Assembly: GCA_019359595.1 (NCBI GenBank)
Contig: JAHHGZ010000028.1
Span: forward strand, 48,459-112,458
Length of the DNA stretch: 64,000 nucleotides
Direction: 5' to 3'
Source: Cyanomargarita calcarea GSE-NOS-MK-12-04C
GTDB taxonomy: Bacteria > Cyanobacteriota > Cyanobacteriia > Cyanobacteriales > Nostocaceae
Every line of letters starts with the position of its first letter. Position 1 is the stretch's first letter. Below are positions 28,593-37,280 of this stretch, piece after piece. Position numbers and translations under genes: made by a program. The notes under the pieces were generated by a model that saw only the letters and a program-made list of their open reading frames with translations, was not told where the DNA came from and made no database searches.

Positions 28593-28894
28593 GCCGATCT
28601 ATTCTCAATTCAATCCCAAAGCAGTCTTATACAGCAGAAGAAATCAAAGCTTGGCTAATCTCTAATATTTCAGAGCAGCTAGGAGTTGCTTCCGATGAGA
28701 TAGATGTCCGAAAACCTTTAGACAGTTACGGATTGGATTCTGCTCAAGCGATGATTCTTGCCAGTCAAGCAGAGAAATTCCTTGGATTTAAGCTATCTCT
28801 TATTGTGCTGTGGCATTACCCCACTATTGAAGCACTTTCTCAGCGTTTAGCCGAAGAGTTTGAAGCTTCGGATTCGGAGGTTTTTCAGATTTAA
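28589..28894 (+). CDS. Second free-standing acyl carrier protein
   Basis: The 101-residue carrier has site YGLDSAQAM (Ser51), the standard Asp-Ser form. It shares [18 protein letters not shown] with the ACP at 11859, so they are paralogues. The start context (atcggaggtat, acaaATGAG) also matches that of the first ACP gene, as if the block had been copied with its ribosome-binding site. It may be the carrier for halogenation, since CylC acts on an ACP-bound chain, or the DarC-like ACP for DarA/DarB. Confidence 0.85.
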   Translation: MSRSILNSIPKQSYTAEEIKAWLISNISEQLGVASDEIDVRKPLDSYGLDSAQAMILASQAEKFLGFKLSLIVLWHYPTIEALSQRLAEEFEASDSEVFQI

Positions 28895-28924
28895 ACATCG
28901 TTTTTCTATCACCGTAGGAGCTTT

Positions 28925-28958
28925 AGATCCCCGACTTCGTAAAAGTTGTCGGGGATCT
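28925..28958 (+). terminator. Hairpin after the ACP gene
   Basis: An 11-base perfect stem (agatccccgac / gtcggggatct) closes a 12-base loop, 31 bases after the ACP stop. There is no clear T-run, so it may be a transcript-stabilising or partial termination site, or simply a dispersed palindrome. Confidence 0.45.
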
Positions 28959-29079
28959 AGCAACCCCACCCATAATTAATGACATAGATTACTACTAGTT
29001 CATCAAGGCAAGTAAAACGGGTTAAAAGAAAAAGTATTACAAACCAAAATATTAATAAAGATTGGGAGATTCTAAAATT

Positions 29080-30951
29080 ATGAATGCATCCGAGCTTTTA
29101 ACAAATCTCACTGAACAAGGTGTTCATTTGTGGGTGGATAACGGCAAGCTAAATATTCGTTCTCCGAAAGGGGTAATTACACCCGAAATCCAAGTAGAAT
29201 TGGCTGCTCATAAAGCAGAAATACTGATATTCTTACGGCAAATGGATGCCACTGTTAACGGAGCTTGTATACCTCTTAGTCAAGGACTAAGTTTGCAAAC
29301 AATCGGTCGTTTAATTGGAGGATTTGGCGATAAATCAACTGTGTATTTTAAGCCACCCGTTATTGATCCCAGAGTTATGGCTCAAAAGTTAAGGGTTACA
29401 TTTAGACCCTTGCCGAATGGCTACAAAAATGAAACGGTTCTTCAATTTCGAGAAGAATTGGAAGTTAATTTGAAAGACTATGGTGTTCAAATTCTAACTT
29501 GGCAGGAAGCAACAACAGAATTTCGCTATGAAATCACACTCCCTATAATTAACTGGAAGAACAGCTTTAAAATCAGGGGAGTTAGAGCAGAGATTGATGC
29601 TGTTATTGATGTTGAAAGACCTCCTTCTTTCATAAGAAAAATTGGGGTGTTTATCGCTGAAAATCTGTATCAACTTTATTCTCGTTTTATTTTGAAAAAT
29701 CGAGAAATATCTGTGACAAGAATTGCTAAATTGAGTAGTTGGGCCGAAGACTATGCAGCCAAATACGTTGAAGACCCGACCAATACTCAGGTGATTGTAA
29801 TTACTGAACTAGATAAGGAATTTGTCAACCCCTTAATTCCTTATCAAAAAAAGATAAATATCGGTTTAAACACTTTACTAAGAACGTTTTCCGAAATTGT
29901 GATTGGAGTGTCTAAAGATAATATTTCTATCTTAAATATGAATCTTTCCGATTCTATTTTTTCTAGAAAGGAAATTAGACATTTTGTTTCAAATTCGCTG
30001 ATACCTAAAGTTTTTGTGCCAATCGCTCCACTTTTACTAAACCGATTTGAGCTAGGGCATTACAATCCTCATAGCTCTACTTATGCCTCTAAATTGGTAA
30101 AATTAGGTAAGGAACTGGCATCAACAGGTCTATTCCCTCCAGGCTTTAAGCTTTCTGAAATTATTAAAAGAAAGTCCCATAGAGATATTATCAATGTCAT
30201 CGTGAATGGGAGGACAGGTGTCTCTTATGGGTTTGTGGCTTATGCTGAACCTCCACAATATATAGGAGAGCCGGAAATAGCTGAGAATGAGTGGAAAAGT
30301 TTATTATCTGTTGAGGGATTTAGTAGCGATGAAATAAAGCAAAACGAAAAAGGTAGACGTTATATCAAAACGAAGATAGGTGGAGAATATGTATTCAAGC
30401 AAATTCCTGATATTTGGCTGGTCAGTTCTCGTTCCGGCTCAAACAAAACAGACTTAAATATTGCCAGCGATATCATTAGGATTGGTTTGAAAGAAAAGTT
30501 ATTTCTTGAACTACCACAGGGAATTCATCCAGAGATGGTAGACATCAAACCTTCTTATGATATTTATGTAATGCTTGCCATTACTCTTTCTGCGGCTTTG
30601 TACGCACCAGAATTAATTAAAAATGGTGCCCCAATTGTTCATTTTCACGGATACCCAGCATTTGAGTGGTTTAGACCAAATGAATATTGCGCTGGAGCAC
30701 ACAACCCCTCGGTACCCTGTGGAACATATGAATCAGGTGTATTCAATTTTCTGAGTATTTCTAGCTTGGCAAATCAACATGGAGGAGATATAGCCTTGGC
30801 GAGTTTGACAGAACCAGATCATGGCACAAATTTCATCGCTCATGATTTGGATTATTTAGTAGAAAGACTAAAAGATGGGTGTGAAAATGGGCAAATTGAA
30901 CTAGGTGGAAAGCATTTTGCTTCTTTGAAAGCAAAGCTTTTTGATAACTGA
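29080..30951 (+). CDS. Protein of unknown function with N-terminal TubC-type docking domain
   Basis: The protein has 623 residues from the ATG at 29080; GGGAG lies about 11 bases upstream, and an earlier TTG is less likely. Residues 1-55 (SELLTNLTEQGVHLWVDNG, then LAAHKAEILIFLRQ) fit the TubC docking domain, which tethers proteins to PKS/NRPS partners. The other 560 residues match no family I recognise. They contain a C-terminal stretch rich in His, Trp and Cys (VHFHGYPAFEWFRPNEYCAG, then NPSVPCGTYESG) and TEPDHGTNF, which look like conserved active-site residues. One hydrophobic helix lies near 515-530 (YVMLAITLSAALYAPEL). It follows the ACP in the same direction and is probably a tailoring enzyme recruited to a carrier protein. 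Confidence 0.6.
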   Translation: MNASELLTNLTEQGVHLWVDNGKLNIRSPKGVITPEIQVELAAHKAEILIFLRQMDATVNGACIPLSQGLSLQTIGRLIGGFGDKSTVYFKPPVIDPRVMAQKLRVTFRPLPNGYKNETVLQFREELEVNLKDYGVQILTWQEATTEFRYEITLPIINWKNSFKIRGVRAEIDAVIDVERPPSFIRKIGVFIAENLYQLYSRFILKNREISVTRIAKLSSWAEDYAAKYVEDPTNTQVIVITELDKEFVNPLIPYQKKINIGLNTLLRTFSEIVIGVSKDNISILNMNLSDSIFSRKEIRHFVSNSLIPKVFVPIAPLLLNRFELGHYNPHSSTYASKLVKLGKELASTGLFPPGFKLSEIIKRKSHRDIINVIVNGRTGVSYGFVAYAEPPQYIGEPEIAENEWKSLLSVEGFSSDEIKQNEKGRRYIKTKIGGEYVFKQIPDIWLVSSRSGSNKTDLNIASDIIRIGLKEKLFLELPQGIHPEMVDIKPSYDIYVMLAITLSAALYAPELIKNGAPIVHFHGYPAFEWFRPNEYCAGAHNPSVPCGTYESGVFNFLSISSLANQHGGDIALASLTEPDHGTNFIAHDLDYLVERLKDGCENGQIELGGKHFASLKAKLFDN

Positions 30952-31005
30952 ATTTAATAAATTAAGCGAACAGAGCAAAACTCATAAATTTACAACTGGT
31001 AGATT

Positions 31006-31473
31006 ATGGTTAAAGCATCTAAATTCAGTCCTTTTTTACTGCTTACTTTAGCAAGCATCAGCTTGGCTAGAATAGTGAATGCAGAGTCTACTGCAAGACT
31101 TACTATTGTAGTGAATGGAATAAGTCACCAAAAGGGTCAGATTTGCTTCAGAATTTTCTCCAATGAACGAGGTTTTCCTCTAAGTGATACCAGTGAAGTC
31201 CAAAGTGGCTGTACTCAGGTAAAAGGAAATTCCGTAACAAAGCAGTTTTCTGGCTTGAAACTTGGAACTTATGCTGTTGCCGTACTTGACGATCAAAATG
31301 GAGATTACAAACTCGATAGAGACTTTTTTGGTATTCCGCAAGAAGGTTTTGGTATTTCCAATAATCCAATTGTATCAGCGAAAACGGGTGTGCCAAAGTT
31401 TAAAAATGCAAGTTTTTTGCTGAAAGAAGATACAACAATCAGCATTTTGATGAAATATTCACTTGCTCAGTAA
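31006..31473 (+). CDS. Exported DUF2141 protein
   Basis: The 155-residue protein has a signal peptide (hydrophobic FLLLTLASISLA, cleavage near VNA-ES) and a DUF2141 beta-sandwich. Typical elements are the KGQICFRIFSNERGFP strand region, LKLGTYAVAVLDDQNGDYKLD and FFGIPQEGFGISNN. The function of the family is unknown; it is periplasmic or surface-exposed. It begins 54 bases after the TubC-type gene and may be co-transcribed, but a link with the pathway is not shown. Confidence 0.8.
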   Translation: MVKASKFSPFLLLTLASISLARIVNAESTARLTIVVNGISHQKGQICFRIFSNERGFPLSDTSEVQSGCTQVKGNSVTKQFSGLKLGTYAVAVLDDQNGDYKLDRDFFGIPQEGFGISNNPIVSAKTGVPKFKNASFLLKEDTTISILMKYSLAQ

Positions 31474-31661
31474 TCTTATATTTTGCATCAAGCCCCTTCA
31501 CCCAGTTCAGGATAGCTTATACCGTTTCTTTGTGAAGCTGCATATATTACCCCCCGGCTACGCCGTCCCCCTTGCCAAGGGGGGACTACAGGGGGGTCTT
31601 GATTATGTGCATCTTCATACAGAATTGGTATTACCTGCGTAAGCTAAATTGGATACAAACG

Positions 31662-32486
31662 ATGAAATACGAACATAACTTCCCTAAAAACCAATCAGGC
31701 AAAAGTAACTCCACTGCTGAAGTAGTAGAAGATTCAGAGAGTTTTCCCTTCACATGGGAACGTCTCATTCCCAAACAAATACCAAACGATCCGGCAAGTC
31801 AAAAGCTTTTCGATATCCATATGCGACGTTACGAGACTGCGGCACGTTATGTAAAAGGGAAACGGGTTCTGGATATTGCCTGCGGTACAGGATACGGCAG
31901 CCAGATGCTGGCGAGCGCAGGTGCAAGATCTGTTGTAGGGGTCGATATCTGCCCGACTACGGTGGAATATGCTAAGAAGCATTACCCTGAAACCAACGTA
32001 GAGTTTGTCTGCGCTGATGCCGAGCAGTTCAAGTGGCACGAGCAGTTCGACGTTGTTGTTTCTTTTGAGACAATAGAACACGTCCCCCATCCCGGCAAGT
32101 TCCTCGAACGTCTCCACAGCCTTCTGCTTCCCCAGGGTGACTTGCTGCTATCAGTACCACTAGGTGAAACCAGGCATATTGATTGCTACCACCTCCATGC
32201 ATTTAGTTACGAGGATATATTTGCGTTACTTGATAAGGCTGGATTCTTGGTAAACCAATACCGTTGTGATGATTGGTGCTTGACCCGTGCCGATCTTCTG
32301 CGTTGGAGGCAACTCTATCCAGCAGCTAGACCATCACTTTACGAACAGTTTTTCACTTGTAGGGGGTGGCAACTTCTGTACGACTTTTTCTTCAGAGGTG
32401 TTATTAATGTACCTGAGTTAGCGGTTGCGGCTCAAATCAATATTTCCACGGGTGAAGTCCGACGAGCCCCAACCCACCTTGAATAG
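31662..32486 (+). CDS. SAM-dependent class I methyltransferase
   Basis: The protein has 274 residues from the ATG at 31662 (MKYEHNFPKN). An upstream TTG at 31572 would put 30 residues into a GC-rich palindromic repeat and is less likely. Motif I is VLDIACGTGYGSQML, the acidic loop is VGVDICPTTVEYA, then CADAEQF and the FETIEHV motif, followed by LLPQGDLLLSVP. It is a UbiE/Coq5-like methyltransferase of unknown substrate. It could methylate the cluster product, but it follows a repeat-bearing gap and may be outside the biosynthetic unit. Confidence 0.8.
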   Translation: MKYEHNFPKNQSGKSNSTAEVVEDSESFPFTWERLIPKQIPNDPASQKLFDIHMRRYETAARYVKGKRVLDIACGTGYGSQMLASAGARSVVGVDICPTTVEYAKKHYPETNVEFVCADAEQFKWHEQFDVVVSFETIEHVPHPGKFLERLHSLLLPQGDLLLSVPLGETRHIDCYHLHAFSYEDIFALLDKAGFLVNQYRCDDWCLTRADLLRWRQLYPAARPSLYEQFFTCRGWQLLYDFFFRGVINVPELAVAAQINISTGEVRRAPTHLE

Positions 32487-32522
32487 TTTCTATTGTTCCT
32501 CAATACAAACAACCTATTAGGC

Positions 32523-33527
32523 ATGAACATCAAAGACAAAACCATTCTCATTTCTGGAATCGGCGGGTTTATTGGCTCACGTTCTGCCGAGATAGCCCTA
32601 GGGCAAGGGATGAAAGTTTATGGGCTGCAACGTTCGGAACTTAAGGCAAAAAAAGCGCAAAAACTAGGCGCAAAAGTGATTGTTGGCAGCATAACCAATC
32701 CAAATACTGCCCTTGATGCCTGCCAAGGAGTGGATATAGTTCTGCATACGGCTGCCCTTGCTAAAGAAGATGGATCACTCGAACATTTTCGGGAAGTAAA
32801 TGTTGGCGGAACCGTCAACATGGCGAATTCTGCTAAGAATGCTGGTGTAAAAACTTTTGTTCATCTCTCCAGTGTTATGGTCTACGGCTTTAATTATCCC
32901 GATCGCGTTACAGAATCAGGCCCCCTCCGTGGCGAGAATAATCCCTATTGTCAGACGAAAATAGAAGCCGAAGAAGCACTCTTACAACTGAATTCTCCAG
33001 ATTTCGGGATTATCATTATCAGGCCAGGAGATGTTTATGGACCTGGAAGCCTTTTCTGGATAGTCCGTCCGCTTTTACTGATGCGCCAAAAACTATTTAT
33101 GTTGGCAAACAACGGACGGGGAGTCATTAACCATGTATATATTGACAATTTGATCGATGCGATCTTTCTCGCCATAGAAAAAGAAGCATACGGAGAAACC
33201 TTTAATATCACTGATGGGCTAGAAACTTCTTGGAAAGAATATTTTACGCGATTAGCTGAAATTGCAGGTTTCCCGGAGCCCCGTTCTCTACCAAAAGATG
33301 AAATCAAACTTCTGCTCCAGTTGCGCCATCAAGGACAGAAACTTTTTGGGAAAAAAGCTGATATTCTGCCGCAGACCTTAGATTTTATCACTCGGCCACA
33401 TGCTTATTCCATTGCCAAAGCACAAAGTCTGTTAAGTTATGAACCAAAAATTGACCTGGATGAAGGAATGCGACGCACGCAGGAATGGCTGCAAAAAACC
33501 GATATCCAAAAATTAAACTGGGAGTAA
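32523..33527 (+). CDS. Extended SDR / 3beta-HSD-like reductase, intact paralogue
   Basis: The protein has 334 residues from the ATG at 32523, which aligns with the start of the paralogue at 18336; a TTG 30 bases earlier is unlikely. The Rossmann motif GIGGFIG (12-18) is complete, and the Ser pair (HLSSVMVYG) and YxxxK (PYCQTK) are present. It should be an active NAD(P)-dependent oxidoreductase of the epimerase/3beta-HSD family, acting on a keto or hydroxyl group. The pair of paralogues brackets the DarA/DarB, CylK-like and CylC-like genes, which suggests this one also belongs to the pathway and marks its right border. Confidence 0.8.
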   Translation: MNIKDKTILISGIGGFIGSRSAEIALGQGMKVYGLQRSELKAKKAQKLGAKVIVGSITNPNTALDACQGVDIVLHTAALAKEDGSLEHFREVNVGGTVNMANSAKNAGVKTFVHLSSVMVYGFNYPDRVTESGPLRGENNPYCQTKIEAEEALLQLNSPDFGIIIIRPGDVYGPGSLFWIVRPLLLMRQKLFMLANNGRGVINHVYIDNLIDAIFLAIEKEAYGETFNITDGLETSWKEYFTRLAEIAGFPEPRSLPKDEIKLLLQLRHQGQKLFGKKADILPQTLDFITRPHAYSIAKAQSLLSYEPKIDLDEGMRRTQEWLQKTDIQKLNWE

Positions 33528-33623
33528 TATTATACCCAGCCTTTTTCAGTAGCTTATTTAGGCGAACCTGATATCATTTCTAAACACAGATGTTTAGGGC
33601 GATCGCCTGTGCAACGTTGAAGC

Positions 33624-33815
33624 ATGACAAAACCGAGTAGCAACGCATCCACATTTGAGAAACTAACTCAAATCCTGCCAACTCCACCACTCCTAACCAG
33701 TGGAAAAATTCCCTGGAATAATATTTTTCTGGCTTATTACCAGCACCCTGCTGCAGAAATACGCCAAATTGTACTTCACAAAACAAAGATGAAATATGCT
33801 GTATATGTGGATTGA
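33624..33815 (+). pseudogene. Remnant of an AraC-family regulator gene (N-terminal piece)
   Basis: The 63 codons read like the first residues of cyanobacterial AraC/XylS regulators: a short Ser/Asn-rich start, then QILPTPPLLTSGK, WNNIFLAYYQHPAAEI. The remaining sensor domain and the HTH pair are absent, and the frame stops after KMKYAVYVD. The rest of the 473-base gap before 34001 has no other gene; 33847-33862 repeats (inverted) a short segment found near 16077. I see this as a decayed gene at the edge of the cluster, although a short functional peptide cannot be excluded. Confidence 0.45.
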
Positions 33816-34000
33816 GACCCCAAATCAAAACTAGCCCCCTATATAAGGTCGGGGTATTAAACCGAACAAGGAAGCGGATAGATAATATTTTTCTGCTGGA
33901 AAGCTTGACCAAAAATCGCTCCTGTAGTACAAGTATACTATAGAGGATTTCGGTGTTGCAGAAGACTGAAATCCTCTGTCCTCAACAGGAGAGCAAAATA

Positions 34001-34426
34001 ATGAAGCTATCGAAGGTAGATTTGAGCAGTGTATTAGCGATCGCTCATTCTAACGGTCAGTTGGGATTATTGCTGGATCGGGGCTTTGAGATAGAGTTAA
34101 TCGAAATTGCCGCTCCGGTGCAAGCTTATGAAGGATTAGAACAACTTAGCAATATTATAGCTGATTTAGAGTCTCCTGAAATTCCGATGCTACCAGTTAG
34201 CTCGTCATGTGCTGCGGCTGTGGGGTACGATAGCAACGAACAAATTTTACAAATTGAATTTCACAACGGTGCAGTCTATCAATATTCGGGAGTAGACGAA
34301 GATACTTGGGAGGATTTTTATTTGTCTGACAACCTTGGCGAATTTTACAACGATGAAATTAAAGGTCAATATGAATGCGATTTGTTCACTGGGAAAGCTT
34401 ACACGTTAGGTAAATCCACTGAATAG
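34001..34426 (+). CDS. KTSC-domain protein
   Basis: The protein has 141 residues from the ATG at 34001, chosen because AGGAGAG lies ahead of it; a TTG-initiated longer frame from 33953 lacks one. The C-terminal 65 residues carry the KTSC pattern: VSSSCAAAVGYDSNEQILQIEF, NGAVYQYSGV, and YNDEIKGQYEC. KTSC domains are small beta-barrels often found with RNA-related proteins; the role is not established. The N-terminal 70 residues are unassigned. Confidence 0.75.
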   Translation: MKLSKVDLSSVLAIAHSNGQLGLLLDRGFEIELIEIAAPVQAYEGLEQLSNIIADLESPEIPMLPVSSSCAAAVGYDSNEQILQIEFHNGAVYQYSGVDEDTWEDFYLSDNLGEFYNDEIKGQYECDLFTGKAYTLGKSTE

Positions 34427-34607
34427 ATGGCTAACTCACATCTTGCACCAGCATATAAAAAATGCCCCTACGTAAATTGATTTGTCAATATTTCGACTCA
34501 AATTTTCATAAACTTCAGTTAAGCTAAAACGCTCTTCACAAGTTCCTCAAATTGTTTTCCTAAATTAAAAACAGAAACTGTTTATTTTTGGTAAGGAGCA
34601 ACCAATC

Positions 34608-34967
34608 ATGACGAAAACGATAGTTAATTTAACATTGCCTGCAGTAAGTGCAGCAGTTGGAGATGTTTTAGAAACTTATCCTCACGATCTCCATCAGCAA
34701 GCTTTCTCCATTCACGATTTACGTCAAGAATTAATTGCTCATGTTCTGAGTCGAGTCTCTAGTTGTTATACAGTTTTAGAAGAAGGTCAAAAATCATCTA
34801 TTCGCTTCGACTCTTTACCTTCTTCGTCCCTCAAGGAACAGTTATGTATTGAATCCGTGATTCGTGAAGGAATTGAAAAAATTTTACACAATAGGGAACA
34901 AGAGGTCAACCACCAAGTTGCCGAGGAACTTGACTCAGGTTTGGCTCCTTCTCATTGGTTTGGTTGA
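34608..34967 (+). CDS. Conserved small hypothetical protein
   Basis: The 119-residue acidic, mostly helical protein has TAAGGAGC before the ATG. The pattern VGDVLETYPHDLHQQAFSIH, then LRQELIAHVLSRV, suggests a helical bundle that might pair. I do not recognise the family. The strong RBS and normal codon use support a real gene. Confidence 0.65.
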   Translation: MTKTIVNLTLPAVSAAVGDVLETYPHDLHQQAFSIHDLRQELIAHVLSRVSSCYTVLEEGQKSSIRFDSLPSSSLKEQLCIESVIREGIEKILHNREQEVNHQVAEELDSGLAPSHWFG

Positions 34968-35263
34968 ATTTTTCTGTTGCAGGGTGTGTTAACAAAGCTT
35001 AACGCACCTTGAAAATATTATTAGACGCAGAGGGTTGCGCAGAGATACCCAGAGAATTTCCCTAAGTTATATAAAGTATATCCTAAGATAGATGATTTTT
35101 TATTGTTCAATATAATTTGATTGCTATGAGGTTTTTATTGTCTGCAAAATACAGGTAACTTTTCAGTCCATACAAATTTTTGTTGGGAAAAAGCTTGAGA
35201 TGAACAATTCGAGGATGGTAGCGTCTAAAAGGTGACATAGGAGTTGAACGGATTTTTCCAACC

Positions 35264-37276
35264 ATGAAACGCTCGCTATCTTTTTTTACTCTCATTTCAA
35301 GTTTACTTTCATCCCTTGCACTTCCGACAGCGATCGCCGCACCACCTCGGAATCCTGACAAGACGTTGAGTTGTGACATCTTAGTCGTAGGTGGAGGACT
35401 TTCTGGTGCTGCTACTGCTTACGAGGGGTTATTAGCAGGACGAACGGTGTGCTTGACCGAAATTACCGACTGGTTGGGAGGACAAATTTCTGCTCAGGGG
35501 ACATCAGCATTAGATGAAAGACCAACCCAACGAGCCAAGTTATTTTACTCTCGTGGCTATTTAGAATTGCGCGATCGCATTCAGAAGAAGTATAATGGCG
35601 ACCTCAATCCTGGTGAATGCTGGGTAAGTGATTCGTGCTTTTTCCCCCGTGACGGTCACTCAGTTTTGTTCTCTCAACTTAAAGATGCGGAAAAACGTGG
35701 TAGGGGGAAGTTGGAATGGCTACCTAACACGGTTATCAAAGATTTAGAAATAAGTGAGTCGGGCAAAATAATTAATAGCGCGATCGCTATCGGGCATCAA
35801 CCAATCGGTTCAACACCCAACAACACTTTTCTTTTATCTCAAACCATTGAGGACTCCTATCGCTACGAAAACTCGTCTAAATTTAACAAAACGATTATCC
35901 GTCTCGTCCCAAAACAAAATAAGGGAAACGCGCCGAAGTGGTATGTTGTAGACGCTAGCGAAACTGGAGAAATTATTGCCCTTGCCGATGTCCCCTACCG
36001 TCTCGGTATTGATGCACGTTCTTACTTAGAACCTTCTTCTTCCAGTACGGAAAATGACCCATTTTGTCCCCAAGGTTTTACTTACACCTTTGCAATGGAG
36101 GCAACCAAAGACGTGCAACAACACGCAATGCCCCCATACTATATGCAATATTCGCCCTACTTCAGCTATGAATTGAAACGATTGGCGAGTTTTGATTTAG
36201 TTTTTACCTACCGACGCATTTTTAGTGAAGGGAAAGGACAGCCAACGACATTTGGCGGGGTGAAATTCACTGCACCCAGACCAGGAGACATCTCCATGCA
36301 AAACTGGACATGGGGTAACGATTATCGTCCCGGAACCTCCCAAGACAACTTAATTTATAGCCGCCAGCAACTCCAATCTACCGGCCAATTAACACCAGAC
36401 CGTTGGATGGGAGGACTGCGGACAGAAAGTTTAGCGAAAGCTGAGGAAATATCGCTTTCCTACTTTTATTGGTTGACCGCTGGGACAACAGACTCCCAAC
36501 TCGGGAACGGTGTCAAACAAGCGCAACCAAATAACCGCTTTTTGTTAGGGTTAGACTCCCCAATGGGAACAGCGCATGGACTGTCAAAATATCCCTATAT
36601 GCGCGAAGGTAGACGGGTGATTGGTCGTCCTAGCTGGGGACAACCGAGCGGTTTTACAATCTGGGAAACCGATATTTCTCGCCGGGACTACAATGACGAA
36701 TATTACCGCAAGACACTTCCACCTGATATGTACCGTAGGTTAAAAGCGTCACTTGCAGGGTTAGAGGCGACGTCAGTCCTCACCGGGAAAACACCTACCG
36801 ATAAAGCGATGCGACGGACACGTTCTACTATTTTCCCAGATTCTATAGGTATCGGTCACTACGCAATTGACTTCCATCCCTGTATGACTAAAAGCCCTCC
36901 AGAAGCCCCTGGAAACACCGAACGTGCAGGCGAAAGACGCGGTGCTGGACAAGCTTATCCCTTCCAAATTGCGCTGCGGGCGATGATACCTCAAAAAATC
37001 GATAATCTCATTGTAGGCGGTAAAAGCATCGCTACCAGTCATATCGCCGCCGCCGCATACCGGGTTCATTCCTTTGAATGGTCTGCTGGGGCTGCTGCTG
37101 GAACTGTTGCGGCTTTTTCTCTAAATAATGATATTGCCCCCTATCAATTGGTTGACGATTTACCCAAAGCAGAACCGCAACTCCAAGCACTCAAGCGACT
37201 CTTGGAGAAAAATGGTAACCCCACCGCCTTCCCCGATACATCGATTTTCAACCAAAATTGGGATGATTGGCGGTAA
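35264..37276 (+). CDS. Exported FAD-dependent oxidoreductase
   Basis: The 670-residue protein has a signal peptide (hydrophobic LISSLLSSLALPTAIA, cut near AIAA-PP) and an FAD-binding Rossmann motif (DILVVGGGLSGAATAYEGL, residues 39-57). ITDWLGGQISAQGTSALDE is typical of the FAD-dependent oxidoreductase family PF12831. The C-terminal NLIVGGKSIATSHIA, AAYRVH segment closes the FAD site. The substrate is unknown. The 296 bases upstream carry no gene. Confidence 0.8.
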   Translation: MKRSLSFFTLISSLLSSLALPTAIAAPPRNPDKTLSCDILVVGGGLSGAATAYEGLLAGRTVCLTEITDWLGGQISAQGTSALDERPTQRAKLFYSRGYLELRDRIQKKYNGDLNPGECWVSDSCFFPRDGHSVLFSQLKDAEKRGRGKLEWLPNTVIKDLEISESGKIINSAIAIGHQPIGSTPNNTFLLSQTIEDSYRYENSSKFNKTIIRLVPKQNKGNAPKWYVVDASETGEIIALADVPYRLGIDARSYLEPSSSSTENDPFCPQGFTYTFAMEATKDVQQHAMPPYYMQYSPYFSYELKRLASFDLVFTYRRIFSEGKGQPTTFGGVKFTAPRPGDISMQNWTWGNDYRPGTSQDNLIYSRQQLQSTGQLTPDRWMGGLRTESLAKAEEISLSYFYWLTAGTTDSQLGNGVKQAQPNNRFLLGLDSPMGTAHGLSKYPYMREGRRVIGRPSWGQPSGFTIWETDISRRDYNDEYYRKTLPPDMYRRLKASLAGLEATSVLTGKTPTDKAMRRTRSTIFPDSIGIGHYAIDFHPCMTKSPPEAPGNTERAGERRGAGQAYPFQIALRAMIPQKIDNLIVGGKSIATSHIAAAAYRVHSFEWSAGAAAGTVAAFSLNNDIAPYQLVDDLPKAEPQLQALKRLLEKNGNPTAFPDTSIFNQNWDDWR

Positions 37277-37280
37277 TTAG

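Noticed and set aside
31572..31661. TTG start for the methyltransferase at 31662
   Set aside because: The added 30 residues come from a GC-rich palindromic intergenic repeat.
33580..33912. 110-codon - strand frame
   Set aside because: It is antisense to the AraC-like remnant and shows no domain.
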